Source: JBOHUC01 sp050733935
GTDB taxonomy: Bacteria; Eisenbacteria; RBG-16-71-46; DASYSL01
Assembly: GCA_050733935.1 (NCBI GenBank)
Contig: JBOHUC010000066.1
Coordinates: 1-8,543, forward strand
Direction: 5' to 3'
Length of the DNA: 8,543 nt
Below, piece by piece: positions 1-6,474 of this stretch (position 1 is its first letter; the number at the start of each line of letters is the position of its first letter). The position numbers were made by a program, and so were the translations under genes. The notes under the pieces are model-generated. The model made no database searches. It was not told the DNA's origin and saw only the letters and a program-made list of their open reading frames with translations.

Positions 1-1
1 C

Positions 2-757
2 GCCATGACCGGACGCCTCGTCCGGGCGCGCGAGCAGCTCGCGCGGGCCGAGCGGGCGGCGGCCTGGCAGGGTGTGGCGCGCCAGGTGGCGCACGAGATC
101 CGAAACCCGCTCACCGCCCTCGGTCAGGCGCTCTACATCATCGGGCGGGACACTCCGACGCTGCCCGAAGACGCACGCGAGCGGGTCGCGCACACGATGT
201 CGATCATGAAGCGCGAGCTCGACTCGCTCGCCGAGCTCGCCGATTCGTTCTCGATGCTCGGGACGCTTCCCGACGTGAGGCCCGGCCCGGTGGATCTCAA
301 CGCGCTCGTCGAGAGCGTGTCCGGCGTGTGGCCGTGGCCGCACGTCGCGGTCGAGAAGCACGTCGATCCGGATCGGCCGGTCGCGCGCGGGGACGAGCGG
401 CAGCTTCGACGAGTGCTCAGGAATCTGATCAAGAACGCGAGCGAGGCCCAGCCCGACGGCGGAAGGGTGCGGATCACGACCGCGGGCCGGGCCGACAGGG
501 TTGAAATCGCGATCGAGGACGAGGGTCCGGGCATGAGCCCGGAGGTGCTCGCCCACGTGTACGAAGCCGGCTTCTCGACCAAGGACCGCGGATCGGGAGT
601 CGGCCTCACCGTCACACGCCGCGTGATCGAGCAGCACGGCGGGACGATCGAAATGGAGAGCGCCGAGGGACGGGGCACTCGCGTCACCGTCACGCTTCCG
701 AAGTACGGCGCGGATCCCGACGCGACGACGGAACCTTCGAGGGAGAATCCGGCATGA
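2..757 (+). CDS. NtrY-like sensor histidine kinase, C-terminal part (5' end cut by window edge)
   Basis: This is the catalytic half of a two-component sensor kinase that autophosphorylates on histidine and passes the phosphate to the response regulator encoded next. Counting from the Met codon at base 5, the H-box is VAHEIRNPLT with His30 as phospho-acceptor. The N-box surrounds N140-N144 (LRNLIKNASEA), the G1 box is DEGPG at 172-176, and the G2 box is GSGVGL at 196-201. The Met at base 5 is probably internal. The preceding stretch (MTGRLVRAREQLARAE, then AAWQGVARQ) resembles the end of a HAMP domain and linker in NtrY-type kinases, so sensor and membrane segments should lie left of the window. 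The stop codon overlaps the next start as ATGA, which implies translational coupling. The kinase family is certain; the NtrY assignment rests on the AAW..VARQVAHE pattern and the neighbouring sigma-54 regulator. Confidence 0.93.
   Translation, partial: AMTGRLVRAREQLARAERAAAWQGVARQVAHEIRNPLTALGQALYIIGRDTPTLPEDARERVAHTMSIMKRELDSLAELADSFSMLGTLPDVRPGPVDLNALVESVSGVWPWPHVAVEKHVDPDRPVARGDERQLRRVLRNLIKNASEAQPDGGRVRITTAGRADRVEIAIEDEGPGMSPEVLAHVYEAGFSTKDRGSGVGLTVTRRVIEQHGGTIEMESAEGRGTRVTVTLPKYGADPDATTEPSRENPA
741..745 (+). promoter_or_regulatory. Ribosome binding site of the sigma-54 regulator gene
   Basis: GGGAG lies 8 bases before the ATG at 754, inside the end of the kinase gene. It supports this start and allows initiation in addition to coupling through the ATGA overlap. 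Confidence 0.6.
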
Positions 758-2286
758 GCGAGACGCGGCTTCGCATCCTGGTCGTCGACGACGAAGCGAG
801 CATCCGTGACATGCTCAAGACGCGCTTCGAGATCGACGGCCACTCGGTCGAGACCGTCGGCACCGGTGAGCGCGCCCTCGCCGCCCTGACCGAGCGTGCG
901 TACGACGTTGCGTTCGTCGACGTGAACCTGGGCGGCGGGATGAGCGGCCTCGACTTTCTCAAGCAGGTTCCCGCCGAGGCGAGCGACCTCACCGTGATCA
1001 TGATCTCCGCGCACGGCTCGATCGCGACCGCGGTCGAAGCGACGAAGCTCGGAGCGTTCGATTTCCTCGAGAAGCCGTTCAACGACGAGCGGCTCGACCT
1101 CATCCTGCGCCATCTCGCGGAGCGCGCCGGCCTCCAGCGCCGCGCGCGCGCGGCCGCGCTCGGCGGAGCCGGGCTCGCGATGATCGGCCGCTCCGAAGGG
1201 CTCAGGAAGCTTCAGCGCGAGATCGACCGCGTCGCGCCGACGCAGGGCAAGGTGCTCATCACGGGAGAGAACGGATCCGGCAAGGACCTGGTCGCGCGCG
1301 CGATCCACCTCGGCAGCCGGCGCGCGGATGCGACGTTCGTCAAGCTCAACTGCGCGGCGATCCCGCGCGACCTGGTCGAGAGCGAGCTCTTCGGCTACGA
1401 GAAGGGCGCGTTCACCGGCGCCATGCAGGCCAAGAAGGGGAAGCTCGAGCTCGCGCACGGCGGAACGCTCTTCCTCGACGAGATCGGCGACCTGAACCTC
1501 GAAGCGCAGGCCAAGCTCCTGCGCGCGATCGAGACCGGCGAGGTCGAGCGCGTGGGCGGCACGCGGACCTCGACCGTCGACGTTCGCATCGTGTCGGCGA
1601 CCCACAAGGACCTGCCGAACGCCGTGCGGGACGGCACATTCCGCGAGGACCTTTACTTCCGCCTCAACGTGCTCCCGATCCACGTGCCGCCCCTGCGCGA
1701 GCGCAAGGAGGACGTGCGGCCGCTCGCCGAGCACTTCGTGCAGGAGTTCGCGCAGGCCGAAGGCCTTTCGGAAAAGCAGCTCGCCGAGGACGCGCTCGCG
1801 ATGCTCGAGGGCTACAGCTGGCCGGGCAACGTACGCGAGCTCCGGAATCTCATGGAGCGTGCCGTCATTCTCGTGAACGGCCCCGTGATTCGCGCGGCCG
1901 ACCTCGCGGACTGGCTCGTTCCCGTGACGCGCGCGCGCGCCGGCGAAGGCACGGCGGGCGGAGGCGGCGCCGGGGGAATCGCGAGCGGCGCGGGGAGCCC
2001 GGGCGGCGCGAGCGCTGGCATGGCGGGTGCGGGTGCGCGCGGCGGAAGCGAGGGCGAAGCCCCGGGCGCGCTCGCCGCCGACGCGGGCGATCTCTCCGCG
2101 GAGGGCCCGGCCACGCTGCGCGAGGAGATGGAGCGACGCGAGGCCGAAGCGATTGTCAAAGTGCTCGAGGACGTGCGCTGGAACGTGACGCAGGCGGCGG
2201 CCCAGCTCGGCGTCGATCGCACGAACCTGCACCGGAAGATGCGCAAGTACGGGATCCGTCGAAGCGAAAAGGAGGAGAACGCGTGA
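754..2286 (+). CDS. Sigma-54-dependent NtrC/NtrX-family response regulator
   Basis: This 510-residue protein should activate sigma-54 promoters when phosphorylated by the kinase encoded just upstream. The receiver domain (about 5-120) has acidic D12/D13, phospho-acceptor D56, switch Ser85 and Lys107. The AAA+ domain (about 143-380) has Walker A GENGSGKD (171-178), the sigma-54 contact loop GAFTGA (218-223), Walker B GGTLFLDE (236-243) and the arginine-finger region around FREDLYFR (296-303). The intact GAFTGA loop supports true sigma-54 activation. A Fis-type helix-turn-helix ends the protein (about 470-505, NVTQAAAQLGVDRTNLHRKM). Between the AAA+ domain and the helix-turn-helix lies an unusual glycine/alanine-rich linker of about 55-60 residues (about 393-450). 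The start is supported by a GGGAG ribosome-binding site 8 bases upstream and by the ATGA overlap. No target promoter is recognisable in the window. Confidence 0.96.
   Translation: MSETRLRILVVDDEASIRDMLKTRFEIDGHSVETVGTGERALAALTERAYDVAFVDVNLGGGMSGLDFLKQVPAEASDLTVIMISAHGSIATAVEATKLGAFDFLEKPFNDERLDLILRHLAERAGLQRRARAAALGGAGLAMIGRSEGLRKLQREIDRVAPTQGKVLITGENGSGKDLVARAIHLGSRRADATFVKLNCAAIPRDLVESELFGYEKGAFTGAMQAKKGKLELAHGGTLFLDEIGDLNLEAQAKLLRAIETGEVERVGGTRTSTVDVRIVSATHKDLPNAVRDGTFREDLYFRLNVLPIHVPPLRERKEDVRPLAEHFVQEFAQAEGLSEKQLAEDALAMLEGYSWPGNVRELRNLMERAVILVNGPVIRAADLADWLVPVTRARAGEGTAGGGGAGGIASGAGSPGGASAGMAGAGARGGSEGEAPGALAADAGDLSAEGPATLREEMERREAEAIVKVLEDVRWNVTQAAAQLGVDRTNLHRKMRKYGIRRSEKEENA
2267..2276 (+). 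promoter_or_regulatory. Strong ribosome binding site for the Omp85-like gene
   Basis: AAAAGGAGGA lies inside the end of the regulator gene, about 6 bases before the GTG at 2283. This near-consensus Shine-Dalgarno sequence decides in favour of the GTG start, which overlaps the regulator stop codon as GTGA. Confidence 0.75.
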
Positions 2287-3626
2287 GCGGAGCACCGCGC
2301 AGGGACCCGACCGGATCCGCACGGATCCCATTCGTCGCTCTGGCCTTCGTCTTCGTCCTCTCGGTCGCGGCGAGCGCGCTCGTCGCGGTCGCCTCTCCCG
2401 CGCGCGCCCAGGACACGCCTCCTTCGGGGGGCCTCCCGACGAGCCTTCCCGATACGGGCTGGGTCGAGATCGGAGGCGGCGGAGAGTTCGGCGCGGACGA
2501 TCCGTTCGCGGATCTTCCTCCGGACTCGTCGCTCGCCATTCCGCCCGAAGGCGGCCGCATTGTCCCCTATCTCGAGTACAACCGCGTCGACGCGCTCACC
2601 CTCGGGCTCGACCTCGTGTACTCGCCCGACGAGGGATGGATGCCGGAGTTCAGAGTGCGCTTCGCGCGGGCCTTCGGCACCCGGGATGGCGACCAGGGCG
2701 ACGGCGCATGGGTGTGGGACATGCGGCTCGAACAGCCCCTGCTCAAGGATCGAAGCCTCCGCCTCGGGCTCGCGCAGTACGACAAGACCGATCACGACGA
2801 CTTCGGTCAGGTCGGCACGATCGAGAACACGCTGTCCTCGATGTTCTGGAAGTGGGACTACCAGGACTGGTACGACCTGTCGGGCTACGAGGCGAAGCTC
2901 AAGTGGGACTTCGCGGACGTGTGGTCGGCGGAAGTGCGCTACAACGACGACACGTACGGCTCGATCACCGAGATCGGCTACGGAGCGAACGGCCTGTTCC
3001 GGCGCAGCGAGCCGTGGCGCGACAACCCGGCCGTCGACGACGGCGTGATCCACGGCCTCACGTTCGGAGTCGGCTACGACAGCCGGAGCGACCGGAGGCT
3101 CCCCCGCCGCGGCATGTGGCACGAGCTCGAGTTCGAGACCGCGGGCGGCGACCTGGGCGGCGACTTCGGCTACCGCCGCTATCTCGCGAAGCTGCGCGGC
3201 TACATCTCGCCTTCGCCGGCGCACATCGTGAAGGCGCGTGCGATGCTCGGCACGACCTCCGAGGGCGATTTCCTGCCGTTTCAGAAAACGTTCGCGATCG
3301 GCGGCATTGGAACGCTCCGGGCCACGCCGTTCCGCCAGTACCGCGGGCGTCAACTCTTCCTCCTGAACGGGGACTGGAGCTGGGAGGTCCTTCGCCGCTC
3401 GAGCAAGAACGCGGCGATCAAGACCGGGCTCTCGCTCGTCCTGTTCACGGATTTCGGAACCGCGTGGGACGCCCCGCGCTGGGATCTCGCACATCAGAAG
3501 CCCGCGTGGGACGCAGGCCTCGGCATCGGCACGACGGACGAGACCATCCGCGTCTACTTCGCCCGCGACTTGAGGTCCGAGCACGCGGCCATCCACACCA
3601 CCGTCCGAATCGCGCGCTCCTACTGA
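2283..3626 (+). CDS. Secreted Omp85-family (BamA/TamA-like) outer-membrane beta-barrel without POTRA domains
   Basis: This 447-residue protein has a Sec signal peptide: a basic N-terminus, a hydrophobic core at about 15-38, and likely cleavage after ARA at residue 42. A short Gly/Asp/Pro-rich stretch follows, then alternating amphipathic strands rich in Tyr, Trp and Arg, ending in a terminal Tyr447 as is typical of outer-membrane barrels. Two hallmarks of the Omp85 surface-antigen domain are visible. One is YDSRSDRRLPRRGMWHELEFE-like sequence at about 264-286. The other is the GG(x)nLR motif at 340-350 (GGIGTLRATPF), equivalent to the lid-loop RG[FY] motif. The glycine after Arg346 is replaced by Ala347. 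Periplasmic POTRA repeats would not fit, because only about 30-40 residues precede the first strands. It may form or plug a pore, or help insert or secrete other proteins; the substrate is unknown. GTG start, with a strong ribosome-binding site. Confidence 0.82.
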   Translation: MSGAPRRDPTGSARIPFVALAFVFVLSVAASALVAVASPARAQDTPPSGGLPTSLPDTGWVEIGGGGEFGADDPFADLPPDSSLAIPPEGGRIVPYLEYNRVDALTLGLDLVYSPDEGWMPEFRVRFARAFGTRDGDQGDGAWVWDMRLEQPLLKDRSLRLGLAQYDKTDHDDFGQVGTIENTLSSMFWKWDYQDWYDLSGYEAKLKWDFADVWSAEVRYNDDTYGSITEIGYGANGLFRRSEPWRDNPAVDDGVIHGLTFGVGYDSRSDRRLPRRGMWHELEFETAGGDLGGDFGYRRYLAKLRGYISPSPAHIVKARAMLGTTSEGDFLPFQKTFAIGGIGTLRATPFRQYRGRQLFLLNGDWSWEVLRRSSKNAAIKTGLSLVLFTDFGTAWDAPRWDLAHQKPAWDAGLGIGTTDETIRVYFARDLRSEHAAIHTTVRIARSY

Positions 3627-3637
3627 CCGGATCGCGC

Positions 3638-4333
3638 GTGACCGCGAAGCAGGCCATCGGGGCTCTGGGCGCGGCGATCGCGCTTGCCCTCTGTGCGGCA
3701 GGAATGCCGCGCGAGGCAAACGCGCTCGAGCTCACGAACGTCCGCGTGGGCGAGCGCCAGGGATACGTCGCGGTCTCCTTCCGGATGGAGAAGGTGCTGT
3801 CGGACCGGATCAAGAGCACGCTCGAGCGCGGGATGCCCGCGACCGTGATCGTGAGCCTCGACGTCTGGCGCCATCGGGGCGGCTGGTTCGACGAGCTGGT
3901 CGAGAATCGCGCGATCATGATGCGCTTCTACCGCGATGCGTGGTCGGACGAGTACCGTCTGGCCCGCCATCTCGAACCCGAGATCGAGCTGCCCGACATC
4001 GGGAGCGTCGAGCGGGAGCTCACGCGTCCCATGCGGATAGGCGTGACGCGGGTGGCGAACCTCTCCCCCGACGAGCGCTACTACGCGATCGTCCACGTGA
4101 CCTTGAAGCCGCTCACCGTGCAGGAGCTCGAGGAGGTCGAGAAGTGGCTGTCCGGTGAGGCCCGGCGCGCGGGCAGGCCGGGCCCGGCCTCGATCGCGAA
4201 GCTCCCCCGCTACCTGGTCGGCGTGCTCGCGAATCTCTCGGGCCTGGGCGACGAATCGACGAGCCTGCGCACGGAGACGTTCACGCTCGCGGAGCTTCTC
4301 GCCGCGCCGGCCGAATCCGGCGCGCCGCGATGA
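3638..4333 (+). CDS. DUF4390-like secreted protein
   Basis: This 231-residue protein is read from a GTG 11 bases after the barrel gene. This start gives a clean signal peptide (MTAKQ, a hydrophobic core to about residue 22, likely cleavage after ANA at 29), although no good ribosome-binding site is visible and coupling to the preceding gene is likely. Cys19 does not sit in a proper lipobox (preceding residues L-A-L), so I do not call a lipoprotein. The mature part resembles DUF4390 proteins. It has an initial ELTNVRVGERQGYVAVSFRM strand region, a STLERGMPATVIVSLDVWRHRGGWFD segment, a DEYRL element, and a late KPLTVQELEEVEKWL segment. The family's function is not known. In proteobacteria DUF4390 genes are commonly found beside ntrY-ntrX, and the same partners occur here in a different order, which supports the call. 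Its stop codon overlaps an ATG as ATGA, at the start of the 14-bp repeat ladder. Confidence 0.72.
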   Translation: MTAKQAIGALGAAIALALCAAGMPREANALELTNVRVGERQGYVAVSFRMEKVLSDRIKSTLERGMPATVIVSLDVWRHRGGWFDELVENRAIMMRFYRDAWSDEYRLARHLEPEIELPDIGSVERELTRPMRIGVTRVANLSPDERYYAIVHVTLKPLTVQELEEVEKWLSGEARRAGRPGPASIAKLPRYLVGVLANLSGLGDESTSLRTETFTLAELLAAPAESGAPR

Positions 4334-4382
4334 GTGCCCTGCGATGAATGCCCCGCGATGAATGCCCCGCGATGAGTGACGC
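4327..4382 (+). repeat. Four tandem 14-bp repeats carrying a stop/start ATGA ladder
   Basis: Units lie at 4327-4340, 4341-4354, 4355-4368 and 4369-4382 with consensus GCGATGARTGCCCC; the two middle units are identical. Each contains ATGA, with ATG at 4330, 4344, 4358 and 4372. The repeat length is not a multiple of three, so every ATG is in a new frame. Each opens a five-codon ORF (MSALR, MNAPR, MNAPR) whose TGA overlaps the next ATG. The first ATG overlaps the DUF4390 stop codon and the fourth is the dioxygenase start. Confidence 0.9.
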
Positions 4383-5154
4383 GCCGCTTCCCGCGGTCTT
4401 CGTGGGCCACGGGAACCCCATGAACGCCATCGCGAAGAACGCGTACACGGACGCCTGGGCGACTCTCGGAAAGAGCCTTCCGCGCCCGCGCGCGATCCTC
4501 GCGGTCTCCGCCCACTGGTACGTCACCGGAACGCGCGTCACGGCGATGGAGCAGCCGCGCACGATTCACGACTTCGGAGGATTCCCACGCGAGCTCTACG
4601 AGGTCGCGTATCCCGCGGCGGGCGATCCCGCTCTCGCCGCCCGCGTCCGCGATCTTCTGGCCCCGGTCCACGTCGAGCTCGACGAGCGCTGGGGACTCGA
4701 CCACGGAACCTGGTCCGTTCTCGTTCACTTGTTTCCCGGCGCGGACGTGCCGGTCGTTCAGCTCTCGATCGACGAGACCCAGGACCCGGACTTCCACTTC
4801 GAGCTCGGGAAGCGGTTGGGCGCGCTGCGGGACGAGGGCGTGTTCCTCTTCGGAAGCGGGAACCTCGTCCACAACCTGCACGCCTACGCGTGGGGACGGC
4901 ACGACGTCGAGGCCTACGATTGGGCCGAGCGCTTCGAAACACGCGCGCGGGCGTATCTCGAGGCGGACGATCCCCGGCCGCTCGTCGAGATCGAATCGCT
5001 CGGCCGCGACGCGGTGCTCGCGGCGCCCACGCCTGATCACTACCTGCCGTTTCTGTACGTGCTGGGGGCACGGCGGAAGGGTGAAGCGATTCGCTATCCG
5101 GTCGAGGGGTTCGACGGGGGTTCGATTTCGATGCTCGCGGTGCGTTTCGGCTAG
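4372..5154 (+). CDS. 4,5-DOPA-type extradiol ring-cleavage dioxygenase (LigB/YgiD family)
   Basis: This 260-residue protein belongs to the class III extradiol dioxygenase (LigB) family, related to Escherichia coli YgiD and plant DOPA dioxygenase. The family uses a metal to open catechol rings, probably in the cytoplasm since no signal peptide is seen. Likely metal ligands are His13 in VFVGHGNPMN, His48 in AVSAHWY and His167 in SGNLVHNLH, with His223 (TPDHYLPF) and His111 (DHGTW) in or near the active site. The 35-residue spacing between the first two histidines matches YgiD. I chose the ATG at 4372 over the in-frame ATG at 4348, because the latter adds only repeat-encoded residues (MPRDECPA) and MSDAPLPAVFVGHG is the family's usual beginning. 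No Shine-Dalgarno sequence precedes it, so translation probably depends on upstream ribosomes. The natural substrate is unknown, and the link with the envelope genes is unexplained. Confidence 0.87.
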   Translation: MSDAPLPAVFVGHGNPMNAIAKNAYTDAWATLGKSLPRPRAILAVSAHWYVTGTRVTAMEQPRTIHDFGGFPRELYEVAYPAAGDPALAARVRDLLAPVHVELDERWGLDHGTWSVLVHLFPGADVPVVQLSIDETQDPDFHFELGKRLGALRDEGVFLFGSGNLVHNLHAYAWGRHDVEAYDWAERFETRARAYLEADDPRPLVEIESLGRDAVLAAPTPDHYLPFLYVLGARRKGEAIRYPVEGFDGGSISMLAVRFG

Positions 5155-5172
5155 CGAGCGACTCCGTAAAAA

Positions 5173-6354
5173 CTAGGCCGCGGTATCCCGCTTCCAGATC
5201 TCGGGCGCCTGCTTCTTGTCGAGCGCGCCCCTCTCGACCGACGCCCAAGCGCGGTTCGACGCGTCGGCGATCCCCGAGAAAAGAAGCTTGAGCTCGTTCG
5301 GGTACGTCGCGTTCCGGATCGCTTCCTCCTCCGAAATCACGTTGTTCTTGACCAGGTTCGCAAGCGCCTGATCGAAGCTCTGCATGTCGTACTGGGTCAC
5401 GCCCTCCTGGATCTTCTCGCGAATCTGCGACGTCTTGTCCGGGTCGATGATGAGGTCCCGGATCGTGGGCGTGTTGATCATGATCTCGACAGCCGCGACC
5501 CGCCCCTGGCCGCCGATGCGCGGCACGAGCCGCTGCGAGATCACGGCGAGCAGGTTGCTCGAGAGGACGCGGCGGATCTCGTCCTGCTCGTACGGCGTGT
5601 AGTACGAGAGGATGCGCTGGATCGATTGCACCGCATCCATCGTGTGGAGCGTGGTCATCACCAGGTGACCGGTGTTCGCGGCCGTGAGCGCGGTCGAAAG
5701 CGTCTCCTTGTCGCGGATCTCGCCGATCAGGATGACGTCCGGATCCTGGCGCAAGACGTGCTGGAGGCCATTCCCGAACGTGTGCGTGTCGTCCCCGACT
5801 TCGCGCTGATAGATGAGGCAGCGGTTGTCCCGGTGCAGGTACTCGATCGGGTCTTCGATCGTGACGACCTTCTTCATTTCGCGCTGGTTCAGGAAGTCGA
5901 CCATCGCGGCCATCGTGGTCGACTTTCCGGCGCCGGTTGCACCCGTAACCAGGATGAGCCCGCGCGGCTGCTGGATGAGCTCCCCGAGGATCGGCGGCAG
6001 GGTGAGACCCTCGAGCGATGGGATCTGCGTCGGAACCAATCGGAACGACGCGCCGATCGTGCCGCGCTGGCGGCAGAGGTTCACCCGAAAGCGCGCAAGT
6101 CCCGGGACTCCGATCGCGACGTCACACTCGAGCTGTTCCGCGAACGCGAGCTGCTTCTCCGCGGGCAGGAATTGCTGAATGAGGAGATCGACTTCGGCCG
6201 GCGAGCATGGCGGCTGGTCGACGCCGAACAGCACGCCGTCGATCCGCATGGTCGGCGGGGCGCCGACTTTGATGTGCAGATCGGAGGCGCCCATCGCAAC
6301 CATGTTCGCGAGGATGGCGTGGAAGTCGCGCGACTCTTGCATCTCGGGACTCAT
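5173..6354 (-). CDS. PilT/PilU-family type IV pilus retraction ATPase
   Basis: This 393-residue hexameric secretion ATPase should power type IV pilus retraction at the inner-membrane base. The N-terminal PAS-like domain begins SDLHIKVGAPPTMRIDG (24-40). The ATPase core has Walker A GATGAGKST (138-146), Asp box TIEDPIEYLH (165-174), Walker B region RQDPDVILIGEIRD (202-215) and His box TGHLVMTTLH (228-237). The end carries the ISEEEAIRNATYPNELKLL pattern seen in PilT/PilU proteins. The start is uncertain. A GTG at 6453 would add 33 residues with no family resemblance, whereas the ATG at 6354 places SDLH at the usual distance from the N-terminus, though neither has a convincing ribosome-binding site. 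No other pilus genes are in view. The gene follows the sulfur-transfer cassette on the same strand and converges with the dioxygenase gene. PilT and PilU cannot be separated firmly by eye. Confidence 0.93.
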   Translation of the reverse strand: MSPEMQESRDFHAILANMVAMGASDLHIKVGAPPTMRIDGVLFGVDQPPCSPAEVDLLIQQFLPAEKQLAFAEQLECDVAIGVPGLARFRVNLCRQRGTIGASFRLVPTQIPSLEGLTLPPILGELIQQPRGLILVTGATGAGKSTTMAAMVDFLNQREMKKVVTIEDPIEYLHRDNRCLIYQREVGDDTHTFGNGLQHVLRQDPDVILIGEIRDKETLSTALTAANTGHLVMTTLHTMDAVQSIQRILSYYTPYEQDEIRRVLSSNLLAVISQRLVPRIGGQGRVAAVEIMINTPTIRDLIIDPDKTSQIREKIQEGVTQYDMQSFDQALANLVKNNVISEEEAIRNATYPNELKLLFSGIADASNRAWASVERGALDKKQAPEIWKRDTAA

Positions 6355-6474
6355 GCCGGTGTTATCGGCGGGCGACTCCAAGTCCTTCGCCGGAATCGCT
6401 CCAGCGCGCGCGAACACCCGATTCAGGCTGAAACACCGGGCGAAGCGGCCCACGCATGATCCGCGCGCGCGGGA
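6355..6474 (-). other. Gap between the sulfur-carrier fusion gene and the pilus ATPase gene
   Basis: These 120 bases lie upstream of the preferred ATPase start. A GTG at 6453 opens the same frame, so part of this stretch could be coding. I see no clear sigma-70 or sigma-54 promoter, no terminator hairpin with a T-run, and no strong ribosome-binding site. It could hold a weak promoter, or the ATPase may be read through from the sulfur genes. Confidence 0.4.

Noticed and set aside
133..2331. A 732-codon open frame on the minus strand opposite the kinase and regulator genes
   Set aside because: It is antisense to two clear genes, is rich in Arg, Ala and low-complexity sequence, and shows no domain. 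Long shadow frames are expected where third positions are almost all G or C.
2636..3637. An upstream extension of the DUF4390-like frame through the barrel gene
   Set aside because: The extension is Arg/Pro/His-rich noise in another frame of a well-supported barrel gene. The GTG at 3638 gives a proper signal peptide.
5133..5159. A GCTCGC/GCGAGC hairpin at the convergent junction as a terminator
   Set aside because: The loop is 15 bases, the stem is only 6 base pairs, and the nearby run is A5 on the plus strand after the hairpin, not a T-run. On the minus strand the T-run comes before the hairpin. It does not fit an intrinsic terminator.
6455..6457. ATG on the minus strand at 6457 as a start for the pilus ATPase
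   Set aside because: It is in a different frame from the ATPase and opens onto sequence with no recognisable product.
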